A stretch of DNA of 16,106 bases from CAZWSE01 sp964636575 (GCA_964636575.1 CAZWSE010000078.1:1-16106), one strand, 5' to 3'; counted from the stretch's first letter, positions 6,762 through 14,153 are shown. Notes: generated from the sequence alone by a model not told the origin. A program made the numbers and translations.

Positions 6762-6911
6762 TACCTTAAAGAGTCTGAAAGATACTAAACACTCCCTTGT
6801 GGTGTTTTTCTTCAAAATCTCTAAATATAGCGATCGGTGATTCACTTTACCTGCATCATGTGCCATTGTTTTGCGCAAAACCAAGAAACAAACGCACATC
6901 GGCAGAATGAC

Positions 6912-8300
6912 ATGACATCAGGTTCTAAATCACCCCTTCCCCCCTACATGGGCCTCGACCCGGCCCGTTCCGCAGCGAAACTCGCCGCCCCCGTCGACAC
7001 CGCGCGATTCGCAAAAGCTGCGGCCTTTGCATCCAAGGGTCGTGACACCTTGGCCGAGGCCGGACATGCCCCCGATGGTCAAAAGAAGCTCCGCAAATTC
7101 TCAACCTGGGAGATTTGCCGCTATCTGATCCCCGTGGCCCCTGCCCACTTCCGCCGTGTTCTCAAAGCCCATCCCGATTTGCCGCAGGGCGTTGGCGAGG
7201 GCAACTCAAAGTGGTTCTCTCTGACCGAGGTCCTAACCCTGCGCGCGCACTTCGCCTCCGAGGGCGCCGCAAACCGCGAATACCAACCCTACCGCCCCGA
7301 AGGTCTCGACGCCAAAGTTGTCGCCGTGGCCAATTTTAAGGGCGGTGTCGGCAAAACGTCCACCTGCGCTCACTTGGCGATGTCTGCTGCGTTGGACGGC
7401 TACAAGGTCTTGGTGGTTGATCTCGACAGTCAGGGCTCGCTCACCAGCATTATGGGCGGGCGTGTGTCCGACGAATGGCAAACCGCCTTCCCCATCCTCG
7501 CCCGCGATTTCGCGCAACATCTAAAGGGTGAAAATCAGGTAAAAGCAGCGCGCGGTGAGCCGGAAGTCCCCCTTGACGAAACCCTAACAGAAGCCCTGGA
7601 GGTTTCGCCGCGAAACCTCATCCAGTCCACACACTGGCCAAATATCGACCTGATCGGCGCTCAATTGAACCTCTATTGGGCCGAATTTCAGGTGCCTGTC
7701 TGGCGGATGCAAAGCCGTGGTTGGGCGCTTTGGGATGGTTTAACGAATGGTTTAGAGGACGCCGGTTTGCTGTCGGAGTACGACATAATCCTGCTCGATA
7801 CCCCTCCAGCACTTGGTTATCTCACGATTAATGCTCTGGCCGCTGCCGATATTCTTCTGGTTCCGCTTGGTGCTTCGTTTCTTGAATTTGATTCAACGGG
7901 GCGCTTTTTTGATATGCTGTATTCGACCTTTGCCAGCATTGAGGAAGGCGAAAATACGCAACGTCGCAAGCAGGGATTGCCGGATATAAAGTTTGAGTGG
8001 GACGCGGTTCGGACGTTGATCACGCGGTTTGATGCGGCTCAGCAGACGGATTTGGCGAATGTGGTGCAGGCCTATTTTGGTGACTTGATGACGACGTTCC
8101 GGCAGGATGTTACGGCAATGGTCGGGCAGGCGGGTGAGCAGGTGAACGGGATTTATGAGGCGGATTACCGGGAATTTAACCGTGAGACCTATGTTCGGGG
8201 GCGCGAGACGTTTGACCGGACTTGGGCTGAGGTGAAGGAAATTATCATCGGGGCCTGGTGGAAAGATCAGCAGGATCAACAGGGTGAGGGGGCTGAATAA
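6912..8300 (+). CDS. parA: Plasmid partition ATPase ParA (type Ia-like, with N-terminal DNA-binding domain)
   Basis: 462 residues from ATG 6912; the frame is open to a GTG at 6837 but that upstream part looks non-coding. No strong Shine-Dalgarno is visible, so the start is uncertain. Residues about 60-115 form a helix-turn-helix-like region (RKFSTWEICRYL through WFSLTEVLTLRAHF), as in P1-type ParA. The deviant Walker A is KGGVGKTS at 143-150. It is followed by VLVVDLDSQGS (166-176) and the Walker B strand IILLDTP (292-298), then ADILLVPL. ParA ATPases of this type form ATP-dependent gradients on the nucleoid that move ParB-parS complexes, and often repress their own operon. The stop TAA directly abuts the parB ATG. 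Two parS-like palindromes lie inside the gene (6967, 7599). Confidence 0.92.
   Translation: MTSGSKSPLPPYMGLDPARSAAKLAAPVDTARFAKAAAFASKGRDTLAEAGHAPDGQKKLRKFSTWEICRYLIPVAPAHFRRVLKAHPDLPQGVGEGNSKWFSLTEVLTLRAHFASEGAANREYQPYRPEGLDAKVVAVANFKGGVGKTSTCAHLAMSAALDGYKVLVVDLDSQGSLTSIMGGRVSDEWQTAFPILARDFAQHLKGENQVKAARGEPEVPLDETLTEALEVSPRNLIQSTHWPNIDLIGAQLNLYWAEFQVPVWRMQSRGWALWDGLTNGLEDAGLLSEYDIILLDTPPALGYLTINALAAADILLVPLGASFLEFDSTGRFFDMLYSTFASIEEGENTQRRKQGLPDIKFEWDAVRTLITRFDAAQQTDLANVVQAYFGDLMTTFRQDVTAMVGQAGEQVNGIYEADYREFNRETYVRGRETFDRTWAEVKEIIIGAWWKDQQDQQGEGAE
6967..6981. repeat. parS-like palindrome, copy 1 (one mismatch)
   Basis: GTTCCGC-A-GCGAAAC matches the core GTTTCGC-N-GCGAAAC in 13 of 14 specified bases. 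It lies near the 5' end of parA. Confidence 0.5.
7599..7619. repeat. parS-like palindrome, copy 2 (perfect 21 bp)
   Basis: Arms GAGGTTTCGC and GCGAAACCTC are exact reverse complements around a central C (7609). It is the longest copy in the window. It lies in parA codons 230-236 (E-V-S-P-R-N-L), a different frame from the copy in parB. Confidence 0.7.
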
Positions 8301-9428
8301 ATGGCGAAAAGACGCAAGGTTGTCGCGCCAAGTGCGCAAGAATTAACGGAAATTGAGGAGGGGTTTCGCCGCGAAACCTCCGAGACCCGCGCAACGGTCG
8401 GTGCTTTAGCGCCAATTTCACAGGTGTCCGCTGATGCTGCCCAGAGTCAGGAACTTGGGGCCCCGGAGGTGCGTGCGCAGATGGCGAAAGACACCAAAGA
8501 CGCCCAAGAGCTGCGCAAAGCGGAGGACGCTGGGCGTTTGATTCTGGAGTTGCCTCTGGATCAGGTGGACCCCAATGCGATGGTCCGCGACCGCACTGTT
8601 TTGAACAAGGAAGAGTTCGACGAGCTCAAGTGGTCTATATACCGTGTGGGCCAGCGGTTGCCGATTGAAGTCTTTTTGCGGTCGAACCCGAAGGAGGGTG
8701 AGGCGCCCTATGGCCTGATTTCAGGGTATCGCCGGTACCGCGCCGTTGAGGCGCTACATGCCGAAGACCCAGATGAGAAATATGAGACCGTCCTGGCGCT
8801 TGTGCGTAACCCTGAGGATCTGGGCGGCGCTATCGTGGCGATGGTGGAAGAAAACGAGATCCGCGAGACCGTTTCACACTATGAACGTGGGCGCATTGCG
8901 GTGATTGCAGCACAAGACGGGGTTTTTGCCTCAACAGAGCTGGCTGTGGATGCGCTGTTTCGGTCTGCCTCTAAGGCCAAACGCTCAAAGATCAGATCCT
9001 TTGCGCTCATCTTTGAGGATCTTGGCGATTGTTTGAGATACCCCGAGTTGCTGAAGGAGCGTGAGGGCTTGCGGTTGGCCGCCGCCTTGCGGGCGGGGGC
9101 CGAGGTTGAGTTGCGACAGGTCCTGCTGAGCGTGGACCTGACCGACCCTGCACAGGAATGGCCGCTGCTGGAGCCTGTTTTGACCCGTTACGAGACCAAA
9201 GAGCGCGAGCCTGCCAAGGGCGGCCGGCCGCGGCGGGTGGATACGCAAGCGGGCTGGCAAGGCGACACGCTGCATCTGGAGCGCGGTGTCAAAATTCGCC
9301 GCGAAACCGATGCCCGTGAGGGTCATGTCATTCGGCTGATGGGGGACAGTGTCGCCCCTGAAATGGTCGAATTCTGTATGGAAGAGCTTGCCAAAGCGAT
9401 CAATTCCTATCGCAGACGGTCTGATTAG
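8301..9428 (+). CDS. parB: Plasmid partition protein ParB
   Basis: 375 residues. The ParB N-terminal nuclease-like/CTPase fold runs about 83-190. It has VGQRLPIEVF (about 116-125), the GYRRYRA box (142-148; the G-x-x-R-x-x/R-A motif that binds CTP), and VEENEIRET with the ENEIR motif (184-188). A helix-turn-helix part follows, with STELAVDALFRSASKAKRSKI, and then a C-terminal dimerisation region. ParB should load at parS and spread as a CTP-dependent clamp. The ATG at 8301 directly follows the parA stop, so the two are certainly one operon and probably translationally linked; a GAGGGGG tract lies about 10 nt upstream. Copies 3 and 4 of the parS-like palindrome lie inside the gene. The Lys/Arg-rich first six residues may add DNA contact. 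Confidence 0.92.
   Translation: MAKRRKVVAPSAQELTEIEEGFRRETSETRATVGALAPISQVSADAAQSQELGAPEVRAQMAKDTKDAQELRKAEDAGRLILELPLDQVDPNAMVRDRTVLNKEEFDELKWSIYRVGQRLPIEVFLRSNPKEGEAPYGLISGYRRYRAVEALHAEDPDEKYETVLALVRNPEDLGGAIVAMVEENEIRETVSHYERGRIAVIAAQDGVFASTELAVDALFRSASKAKRSKIRSFALIFEDLGDCLRYPELLKEREGLRLAAALRAGAEVELRQVLLSVDLTDPAQEWPLLEPVLTRYETKEREPAKGGRPRRVDTQAGWQGDTLHLERGVKIRRETDAREGHVIRLMGDSVAPEMVEFCMEELAKAINSYRRRSD
8362..8378. repeat. parS-like palindrome, copy 3 (perfect 17 bp)
   Basis: Arms GGTTTCGC and GCGAAACC around a central C at 8370. It lies near the 5' end of parB in codons for F-R-R-E-T, so the same DNA as copy 2 is used in another reading frame. This favours selection on the DNA rather than on the protein. 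Confidence 0.7.
9293..9307. repeat. parS-like palindrome, copy 4 (degenerate)
   Basis: AATTCGC-C-GCGAAAC matches the core at 12 of 14 specified bases: the right arm is intact and the outer two bases of the left arm differ. It lies near the 3' end of parB. Confidence 0.4.
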
Positions 9429-9436
9429 AGTCTAAT
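9424..9436. repeat. 13-bp palindrome overlapping the parB stop
   Basis: ATTAGA-G-TCTAAT is a perfect inverted repeat that includes the parB TAG stop at 9426-9428. Its centre AGAGTCT also occurs at 6604-6610 and 6770-6776 in the origin. It may be a protein-binding site or chance; it has no T-tract and is too short to be a terminator. Confidence 0.3.
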
Positions 9437-9517
9437 TCGTCGATTTTAGGCTCTAGAAGGGGTCTTCCATGGATTTTGTAGGGTAGGGGTGCCTGTGGGG
9501 ACTTCTTGTGCTCACGC

Positions 9518-9577
9518 GCGCTATTTCAGCGCTTACGGCGGGGGATGGGTCAAGACCCATCTTACGTTTGAGTATTT
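9518..9577 (+). terminator. Tandem hairpins downstream of parB
   Basis: A 5-bp stem GCGCT/AGCGC (9518-9532) is followed by a perfect 7-bp stem GATGGGT/ACCCATC (9544-9561) with a CAAG loop. A T-rich stretch (TTACGTTTGAGTATTTT) follows. They lie about 90-135 bp past the parB stop and fit a terminator for the parAB transcript. The minus-strand side of the second hairpin has no U-tract, so the opposing MoxR operon is less clearly served. Otherwise the 182-bp gap 9429-9610 holds nothing I recognise. Confidence 0.5.
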
Positions 9578-9610
9578 TGAAAAGGGTAAAGGTATGGGGG
9601 CTTCGTGTTG

Positions 9611-9949
9611 TCACGTTGCCCGATTTTTCAAAACGGCGTCGGTGGCATCACGTATCAGGTCTATAAGCTCGGCTTGCATGAACGCATAGTCGTCCGGAAT
9701 ATCGAGCACATGAATATCTGCTTGTGCCGTTTCGCTGCGAAACTGCTGTTTGATCTGTCTTAGGTGGCTGTCTTCCATAACCAGAATAACATCTGCCCAT
9801 GTGATGTCGTCAGATCGTATACGCCTGCGCGCGCTGCTTTTGGTGCCAGCCGATCTGGCGTTGATGCCGGATTGTTTGCGGTAGAGCGCTTCGCCCGTGG
9901 GGCTGCGCCATTGATTGCGACTACAGACGAACAGGAGATTTACGCTCAT
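9611..9949 (-). CDS. Short low-molecular-weight protein tyrosine phosphatase-like protein
   Basis: 112-residue cytoplasmic protein resembling the compact predicted protein tyrosine phosphatases (COG4551-like). The N-terminal strand LLFVC leads into C9-S-R-N-Q-W-R15-S-P, a C-x5-R phosphate loop with the supporting Asn12 and Ser16. The second cysteine found in standard LMW-PTPs (CxxNxCRSP) is Trp14 here. WADVILVMED matches the usual central strand, and DIPDDY (83-88) is where the general-acid Asp is expected. At 112 residues it is shorter than typical LMW-PTPs (about 150). Its ATG overlaps the RDD stop by 4 bases (ATGA), so it is the translationally coupled last gene of the MoxR operon. A parS-like palindrome lies within it. 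Confidence 0.82.
   Translation of the reverse strand: MSVNLLFVCSRNQWRSPTGEALYRKQSGINARSAGTKSSARRRIRSDDITWADVILVMEDSHLRQIKQQFRSETAQADIHVLDIPDDYAFMQAELIDLIRDATDAVLKNRAT
9729..9743. repeat. parS-like palindrome, copy 5 (perfect 15 bp)
   Basis: GTTTCGC-T-GCGAAAC is an exact palindrome apart from the central base. It lies inside the phosphatase gene (codons F-R-S-E-T, residues 70-74), 301 bp beyond the parB stop. Confidence 0.6.
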
Positions 9950-10878
9950 GGCGTCTTGTCGTCCTTGTGGTGTTTGTCTTCGCGCCGGTCCCCGAACATT
10001 TGTCTTGCCTCAAGGTGCGCGCGTTGTGCGGCGTAGAAGGCTTGCAGGAAATTGCGGGCCTCGCCGTCGCCCACGTTTTCACCGTATCCGATCTTGCCCC
10101 GGATCGTCTTGGCGACCTTCACATCGCGGTCATAGCTTGACTGTGTGCTGTTCACCTCGCGCAGGATTTGCTCAAGGCTTTGCAGCTCAAACCGGCCGTA
10201 GTGTTCCAAGTGCTGTGCGTTGAAGATGAACCTGTCTGCGCGGGCATTTGGCGCGGCTGTCAGTTCCTTCGCTTGCTTCACTTGCGGTTGATTGACCACG
10301 CATGTTCCCGCGATCATATCGCCAAGCCTTTGATTTAACTTGGAAAAAACTGGAATCAAGATCACAATCAGCAACCAGGCCCACATGCCGGCCATCACCC
10401 AGCCGCTGGAGGACATGATCCCGAAGATCAGTGAGATGGGCAGAAATATCTCTGCCTCTTTCAGAAGGTTTCGCACCACAACCTGATGCGGTTCCAACCG
10501 TCGTCCCGAGGCCGAGATCACCCTGAGCTTTACAATCTTCTTGCCCAGTGTTTGCCCGTTCCAGACCAATTCGCTGAGGATATAGTAAGGAATCCGGATC
10601 AGAAACGAGACCAGTGAAAAGAACGCCACCGCGTTTTCCCAGCTTATCCGCACCGTGTACCCGATCAGGAAGATCAGCAGCACCAGCCCCCCGTAGGTGA
10701 TCAGCAGGTCCATGAACTGCGCCCCGAACCGTGACCCGATGCTGGCCCGCTGGAACGACACTGGCACCCCTTCCGGCGGTGTGATCTTGAACCGTGTTTT
10801 GTCCAGCCGTTTGAGTGCGTCCTGATTGTATGCGGACGCCGTTTTGATCTGGTTCTTTTTGCGTTTGAACAGCGCCAT
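9946..10878 (-). CDS. RDD family membrane protein
   Basis: 310 residues from ATG 10878; the frame is open upstream but that part lies inside the SpoIIM gene. The RDD domain has three hydrophobic segments: FGAQFMDLLITYGGLVLLIF, the AVAFFSLVSFLIRIPYYIL region, and GMWAWLLIVILIPVF. Family residues include Arg and Asp in SRFGAQFMD, the QTLGKKIVKLRVI segment between the second and third helices, and RLGDMIAGT at the end. The C-terminal third is hydrophilic and probably cytoplasmic, with an EQILREVNS helix and a charged tail. The role is unknown; RDD proteins are small membrane proteins sometimes linked to transport. The start overlaps the SpoIIM stop (TAATG), and the stop overlaps the phosphatase start. 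Confidence 0.88.
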   Translation of the reverse strand: MALFKRKKNQIKTASAYNQDALKRLDKTRFKITPPEGVPVSFQRASIGSRFGAQFMDLLITYGGLVLLIFLIGYTVRISWENAVAFFSLVSFLIRIPYYILSELVWNGQTLGKKIVKLRVISASGRRLEPHQVVVRNLLKEAEIFLPISLIFGIMSSSGWVMAGMWAWLLIVILIPVFSKLNQRLGDMIAGTCVVNQPQVKQAKELTAAPNARADRFIFNAQHLEHYGRFELQSLEQILREVNSTQSSYDRDVKVAKTIRGKIGYGENVGDGEARNFLQAFYAAQRAHLEARQMFGDRREDKHHKDDKTP

Positions 10879-11888
10879 TATCTGTCCTCTCGCCCCGACC
10901 GGAGCAACCAGAAGAGCCAAAGCCCCCCGATCCCCCACCCGATAAAGAGCCGCAGTTCTGTCGATTGCACCAGCTGTCTGAAGAACCCTTCTAGAATCGC
11001 TGCCACAAACAGCATCATCGCCGCCAGGATCAGCAGTTTCGTTGCATCCCGTCCTCTGATCCGCAGGCTGTCTTTCCGGCTTAGCTGTCCTGGCAGCAGC
11101 ATTGCCAGCCCCAGTTGCACCCCGCCTGCTGCCGCCACGCAGATCGCTGATATTTCCGTCACCCCGTGGATGCTGAGCCATCCGAAGATCTCGTATCCCA
11201 GCCCTTTGCTTGCGAAGAGTGCGTAGAATGCTCCCAGCATTGTTCCGTTGTAGAAGGTCAACAAGAAGCTGGGTGCTGTCCAGAACACCCCGAGGCTGAA
11301 CACCAGAATTGCCACCCCTGTGTTGTGCGACCAGAGTTTCGTCGCAAAGGCCGAGAGTGCGTTCGTTTGCGTGTTTTGGTCCCCGAACAGCGTGCCCCTG
11401 AGTTGGTCATAGCTGGCGCTTGGTGTCCGTGTGTCTGCCAGCCCCCCCGGTACGAATGTGTAGAACCATGTGTTGTCTTGCATGTAGAGCGCGTACCCGA
11501 TCAGTGCCCCTACGAACATCAATGCGAACCCGATCAGCAGCACCAGCCCGCTGCGCCTGAATGCTTGCGGGATGCCGTGTGTCACCAGCCGTATAACCAG
11601 ATTGCGGATGCTTGTTTGTGGTGCGTAGATCACCAGATAGGCCCGTGCTGCCAGGTTATCGAGGTATTCCAGCAGTGCTTGATCCAGCGAGATTTCTCGT
11701 GCCACCGACAGCGAGTTCATCGTTTGCCTGTAGCTGGCGGTCAGGTCGCGTGCTTCGTCGAAGCTGAGCCCTGCCATGCCTGACTTTTCCGCCTTGAGCA
11801 CCAGCGTTTCGAGCTGTTTCCATCCGTCTTCCCGTTCTGTTCTGAACCGGACCGACCGTAGGTCAGATACGTCTGAGAGCGTGTTCAT
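10878..11888 (-). CDS. SpoIIM/DUF95-family integral membrane protein
   Basis: 336 residues. A soluble helical N-terminus (about 1-105, with SFDEARDLTASYRQTMNSL) precedes several membrane segments: GLVLLIGFALMFVGALIGYAL, VAILVFSLGVFWTAPSFLLTF, an ALFASKGLGYEIFGWLSIHG region, AAAGGVQLGLAMLLPG, LLILAAMMLFVAAILEG and IGWGIGGLWLFWLL. The H-G-V-T-E-I segment with NGTMLGAF upstream is the characteristic SpoIIM-family core. SpoIIM itself is part of the sporulation engulfment complex; this organism type does not sporulate, and the family is widespread outside sporulators. The start overlaps the DUF58 stop by 4 bases (ATGA), and the stop overlaps the RDD start (TAATG). Confidence 0.9.
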   Translation of the reverse strand: MNTLSDVSDLRSVRFRTEREDGWKQLETLVLKAEKSGMAGLSFDEARDLTASYRQTMNSLSVAREISLDQALLEYLDNLAARAYLVIYAPQTSIRNLVIRLVTHGIPQAFRRSGLVLLIGFALMFVGALIGYALYMQDNTWFYTFVPGGLADTRTPSASYDQLRGTLFGDQNTQTNALSAFATKLWSHNTGVAILVFSLGVFWTAPSFLLTFYNGTMLGAFYALFASKGLGYEIFGWLSIHGVTEISAICVAAAGGVQLGLAMLLPGQLSRKDSLRIRGRDATKLLILAAMMLFVAAILEGFFRQLVQSTELRLFIGWGIGGLWLFWLLRSGREDR

Positions 11889-13189
11889 ATCATCTCTCTC
11901 GCTTTGATATCGAGGTATGTGGAGACCAGTTCGGGGGTCAGTGCGTTGGGGTCGATGTCCAGACAGACCACGCCCATCCGCCGCAGTTGGTCCAGCACAA
12001 GCTGCCGTTCGCGGTGGATTTGCGCGGCTGAGACGGCAGTGGCGACGGTGTCGAGGTCAGGCTCGTCCGGGTGCACCAGCTTATCGAGCGCCGGATCGCG
12101 CAGGGCCACGAAGATCAGCAGGTGGTGCCGGTTCAGCACGGCCAGATTTTCGACCATTAGCTCGGCTGTGATGCTGTCCACGAAATCGGAGAACACCACG
12201 ATCAGCGATCGCCGGTTCAGCAAGCCGTTCAGATGTGCCAGTGCCAGCGTGTGGTTGGATTCAACGGATGAATACTGCAATTCGGTGGCCTCGGCGCGGA
12301 TGCGGTTGAAGGCGGTGCGGCCCGGGGTAGGGGGCAGATAGAGGCGCGGGCGGCTGTCGAAGCTGAAAAAGCCCACCTGATCGCCGCCAATGCCTGCGGC
12401 CCATGTGGTCGCCAAGGCTGCGTTGATGGCGCAGTCAATTTTGGGCAGGCCAGCGATTTCAGAGCGCATCAGATAGCCGTTGTCGACGCACATGATGATC
12501 TGGTGGTTTTGTTCAACATGGGTTTCGCGGGCAACGAGATCGCCGTGACGGGCAGACCTTTTCCAGTCAATCAGACGCGGGTCCATGCCGGTGGTAAAAT
12601 CGCGCAGCTGGTGAAATTCAGAGCCTTCGCCGCGGGCAGAGGTGCTTTTCAACCCAAACAGCTGCGCCTTGACCTGCGTGGTGATCTGACCCGACTGCAC
12701 GGGCTGTATATTGGGGATGCCGCGCACCTCGGCGTCGATGGGCTTGCGGGTGATGATGTCAAACAACCCGAACCGCGACGTCCAGCGCAGCCAAATCCGG
12801 TCAAACGACCAGATACCGCGTTTGTGGCAGGTGATGGGGGTCGAAACCTCGGCCACGTCGCCAGAGGTGTCGAAGCTGAAGTAAGACGTGCGCAACGCCT
12901 CGGACATTTCAAACTTCACGTCCAGATCGGCGGGCAGGGGGCCAGCGGCTGAGGTCAGTTTGACCTGCAAAGGCCCCGATGTGCCCACAAAGATCTGCGA
13001 AGGCACAGAGACCTCGGCGCTGACGGACTTGCCCGACCGCGACATCGCCAGATCAAGCAGTGCAATGATGCCCACCGCCGCCCAAAGCAGGCGCAACAGG
13101 TCCGATCTGTCGCCCGGCATCAAGGCCAAGGCGCAGGTCAGCAGCAACATCGCCACTGCAACAGACATGAAAAGGCGGGTGGGGCGCAT
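11885..13189 (-). CDS. DUF58 domain-containing protein
   Basis: 434 residues. Two hydrophobic segments near the N-terminus (about 5-24 and 31-48) anchor it in the membrane. A beta-rich part follows, and then the DUF58 signature GEGSEFHQLRDFTTGMDPRL (first part) and IDWKRSARHGDLVARE (second part), residues 187-222. After it comes a von Willebrand A-like fold: IIMCVDNGYLM (231-241) where the MIDAS strand falls, and LIVVFSDFVDS later. The strict DxSxS metal site is replaced by D-N-G. DUF58 proteins are habitual partners of MoxR ATPases, which are thought to remodel VWA-type proteins. The start is 7 bp after the MoxR stop; the stop overlaps the SpoIIM start. Confidence 0.92.
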   Translation of the reverse strand: MRPTRLFMSVAVAMLLLTCALALMPGDRSDLLRLLWAAVGIIALLDLAMSRSGKSVSAEVSVPSQIFVGTSGPLQVKLTSAAGPLPADLDVKFEMSEALRTSYFSFDTSGDVAEVSTPITCHKRGIWSFDRIWLRWTSRFGLFDIITRKPIDAEVRGIPNIQPVQSGQITTQVKAQLFGLKSTSARGEGSEFHQLRDFTTGMDPRLIDWKRSARHGDLVARETHVEQNHQIIMCVDNGYLMRSEIAGLPKIDCAINAALATTWAAGIGGDQVGFFSFDSRPRLYLPPTPGRTAFNRIRAEATELQYSSVESNHTLALAHLNGLLNRRSLIVVFSDFVDSITAELMVENLAVLNRHHLLIFVALRDPALDKLVHPDEPDLDTVATAVSAAQIHRERQLVLDQLRRMGVVCLDIDPNALTPELVSTYLDIKAREMI

Positions 13190-13196
13190 CTATGTG

Positions 13197-14153
13197 TTAC
13201 CTCGGCGCGTCGATACGGTTGAGGATATTGCCCAGCACGTCTTCGGGGGTGCGGCCATCAATTTCGGCTGTCGGACCAAGGACGATGCGGTGACGCATGG
13301 CAGGGATCAGCAGGGCCTGCACATCGTCAGGGATCGCATAATCACGGCCCTCAATGGCGGCCTTGGCGCGGGTGGCAGAGGCCAGTGCATCGGCCGCACG
13401 GGTGGATGCCCCGTGACGGATTTCACTGTCTTCGCGGGTCGCGCGGATCAGATCGACGATATAGGCCAGAATGGTATCATCCAGCCGGATGCCATCGACC
13501 AGCTTGCGGCCTTCCGCCAGCACCTTGCCGGACAGAACCTTGCCAACCTCATCCAGCGCGTCTTCGGCCCCGATAGGCTTGGTGCGGTTGCGCGACAGGA
13601 TTTCAAGCTCCGCATCGCGGTCGGGAAAATCGACAATCAGTTTGAAGAGGAACCGGTCAAGCTGGGCTTCGGGCAAGGGGTAGGTGCCTTGCTGCTCAAT
13701 CGGGTTCTGGGTGGCGATGACGCAAAAGTTGTCGCCCAGATCATAGGTTTCACTGTCAATCGTCACCTGCCGTTCGTTCATTGCCTGCAACAGCGAGGAT
13801 TGCGTTTTAGGCGGGGCGCGGTTGATTTCGTCGGCCAGCAGTATGTCTGTAAAGACAGGGCCGCGTGTAAGGCTGAATTCGCCTTTCTGGAAGTTATAGA
13901 TATTGCCGCCCAGCACATCGCCCGGCATCAAATCAGGGGTGAACTGGATACGACCGAAATCAAGCTCCATCGTGTGGGCAAGGGTCTTGGCCAGCAAGGT
14001 TTTCGCGGTGCCCGGAGGCCCTTCGAGCAGGCAATGCCCGCGTGCGAAGATCGACACCAGAAGCGTCGATATGATCTCGTCTTGTCCGTGCACCGATTTG
14101 CCGATCTCGGCTTTGGTGCTGTCAACGACGCTTTGAAACGTGTCCAAGTTCAT
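13197..14153 (-). CDS. MoxR-family AAA+ ATPase
   Basis: 318 residues, a normal MoxR length. Walker A is GPPGTAKT (45-52), Walker B ILLADEINR (104-112), then APPKTQSSLLQAMNERQVT. Sensor 1 is ATQNP (147-151), followed by EQQGTYPLPEAQLDRF. A C-terminal AAA lid has IRHGASTRAADAL and AIPDDVQALLIPAMRHRI. MoxR ATPases form hexamers and act as chaperone-like activators of VWA-domain partners; here the DUF58 protein is the obvious candidate. The start at 14153 is chosen for GGAG 8 nt upstream. This means the gene begins 32 bp inside the end of the DUF4350 gene. Confidence 0.95.
   Translation of the reverse strand: MNLDTFQSVVDSTKAEIGKSVHGQDEIISTLLVSIFARGHCLLEGPPGTAKTLLAKTLAHTMELDFGRIQFTPDLMPGDVLGGNIYNFQKGEFSLTRGPVFTDILLADEINRAPPKTQSSLLQAMNERQVTIDSETYDLGDNFCVIATQNPIEQQGTYPLPEAQLDRFLFKLIVDFPDRDAELEILSRNRTKPIGAEDALDEVGKVLSGKVLAEGRKLVDGIRLDDTILAYIVDLIRATREDSEIRHGASTRAADALASATRAKAAIEGRDYAIPDDVQALLIPAMRHRIVLGPTAEIDGRTPEDVLGNILNRIDAPR

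Larger units (their letters stand above)
6451..6840. other. Putative plasmid origin of replication (oriV)
   Basis: The region between the rep start and parA holds direct and inverted iterons (6451-6718) followed by an AT-rich stretch, 6721-6840, in which 81 of 120 bases are A or T in an otherwise GC-rich window. The iterons should bind Rep and the AT-rich stretch should melt first. I found no convincing DnaA box. The region from 6379 to 6911 contains no other gene that I can support. Confidence 0.7.

Noticed and set aside
6609..6899. Minus-strand open frame of 96 residues across the origin
   Set aside because: It is made of iteron and AT-rich origin DNA, with no family resemblance and no plausible start signal.
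9489..9689. Plus-strand open frame of 66 residues after parB
   Set aside because: It spans the two terminator-like hairpins and overlaps the end of the phosphatase gene antisense; no good ribosome binding site.
10468..10474. GTTTCGC half of the parS-like motif in the RDD gene, and another at 12522-12528 in DUF58
   Set aside because: The second arm is not preserved in either case, and a single 7-bp half-site is expected by chance in a window of this size.
11166..11783. Cys- and Gln-rich plus-strand open frame of 205 residues
   Set aside because: The odd composition results from being antisense to the SpoIIM membrane protein, whose helices and motifs are clear; no support for a metal-binding protein.
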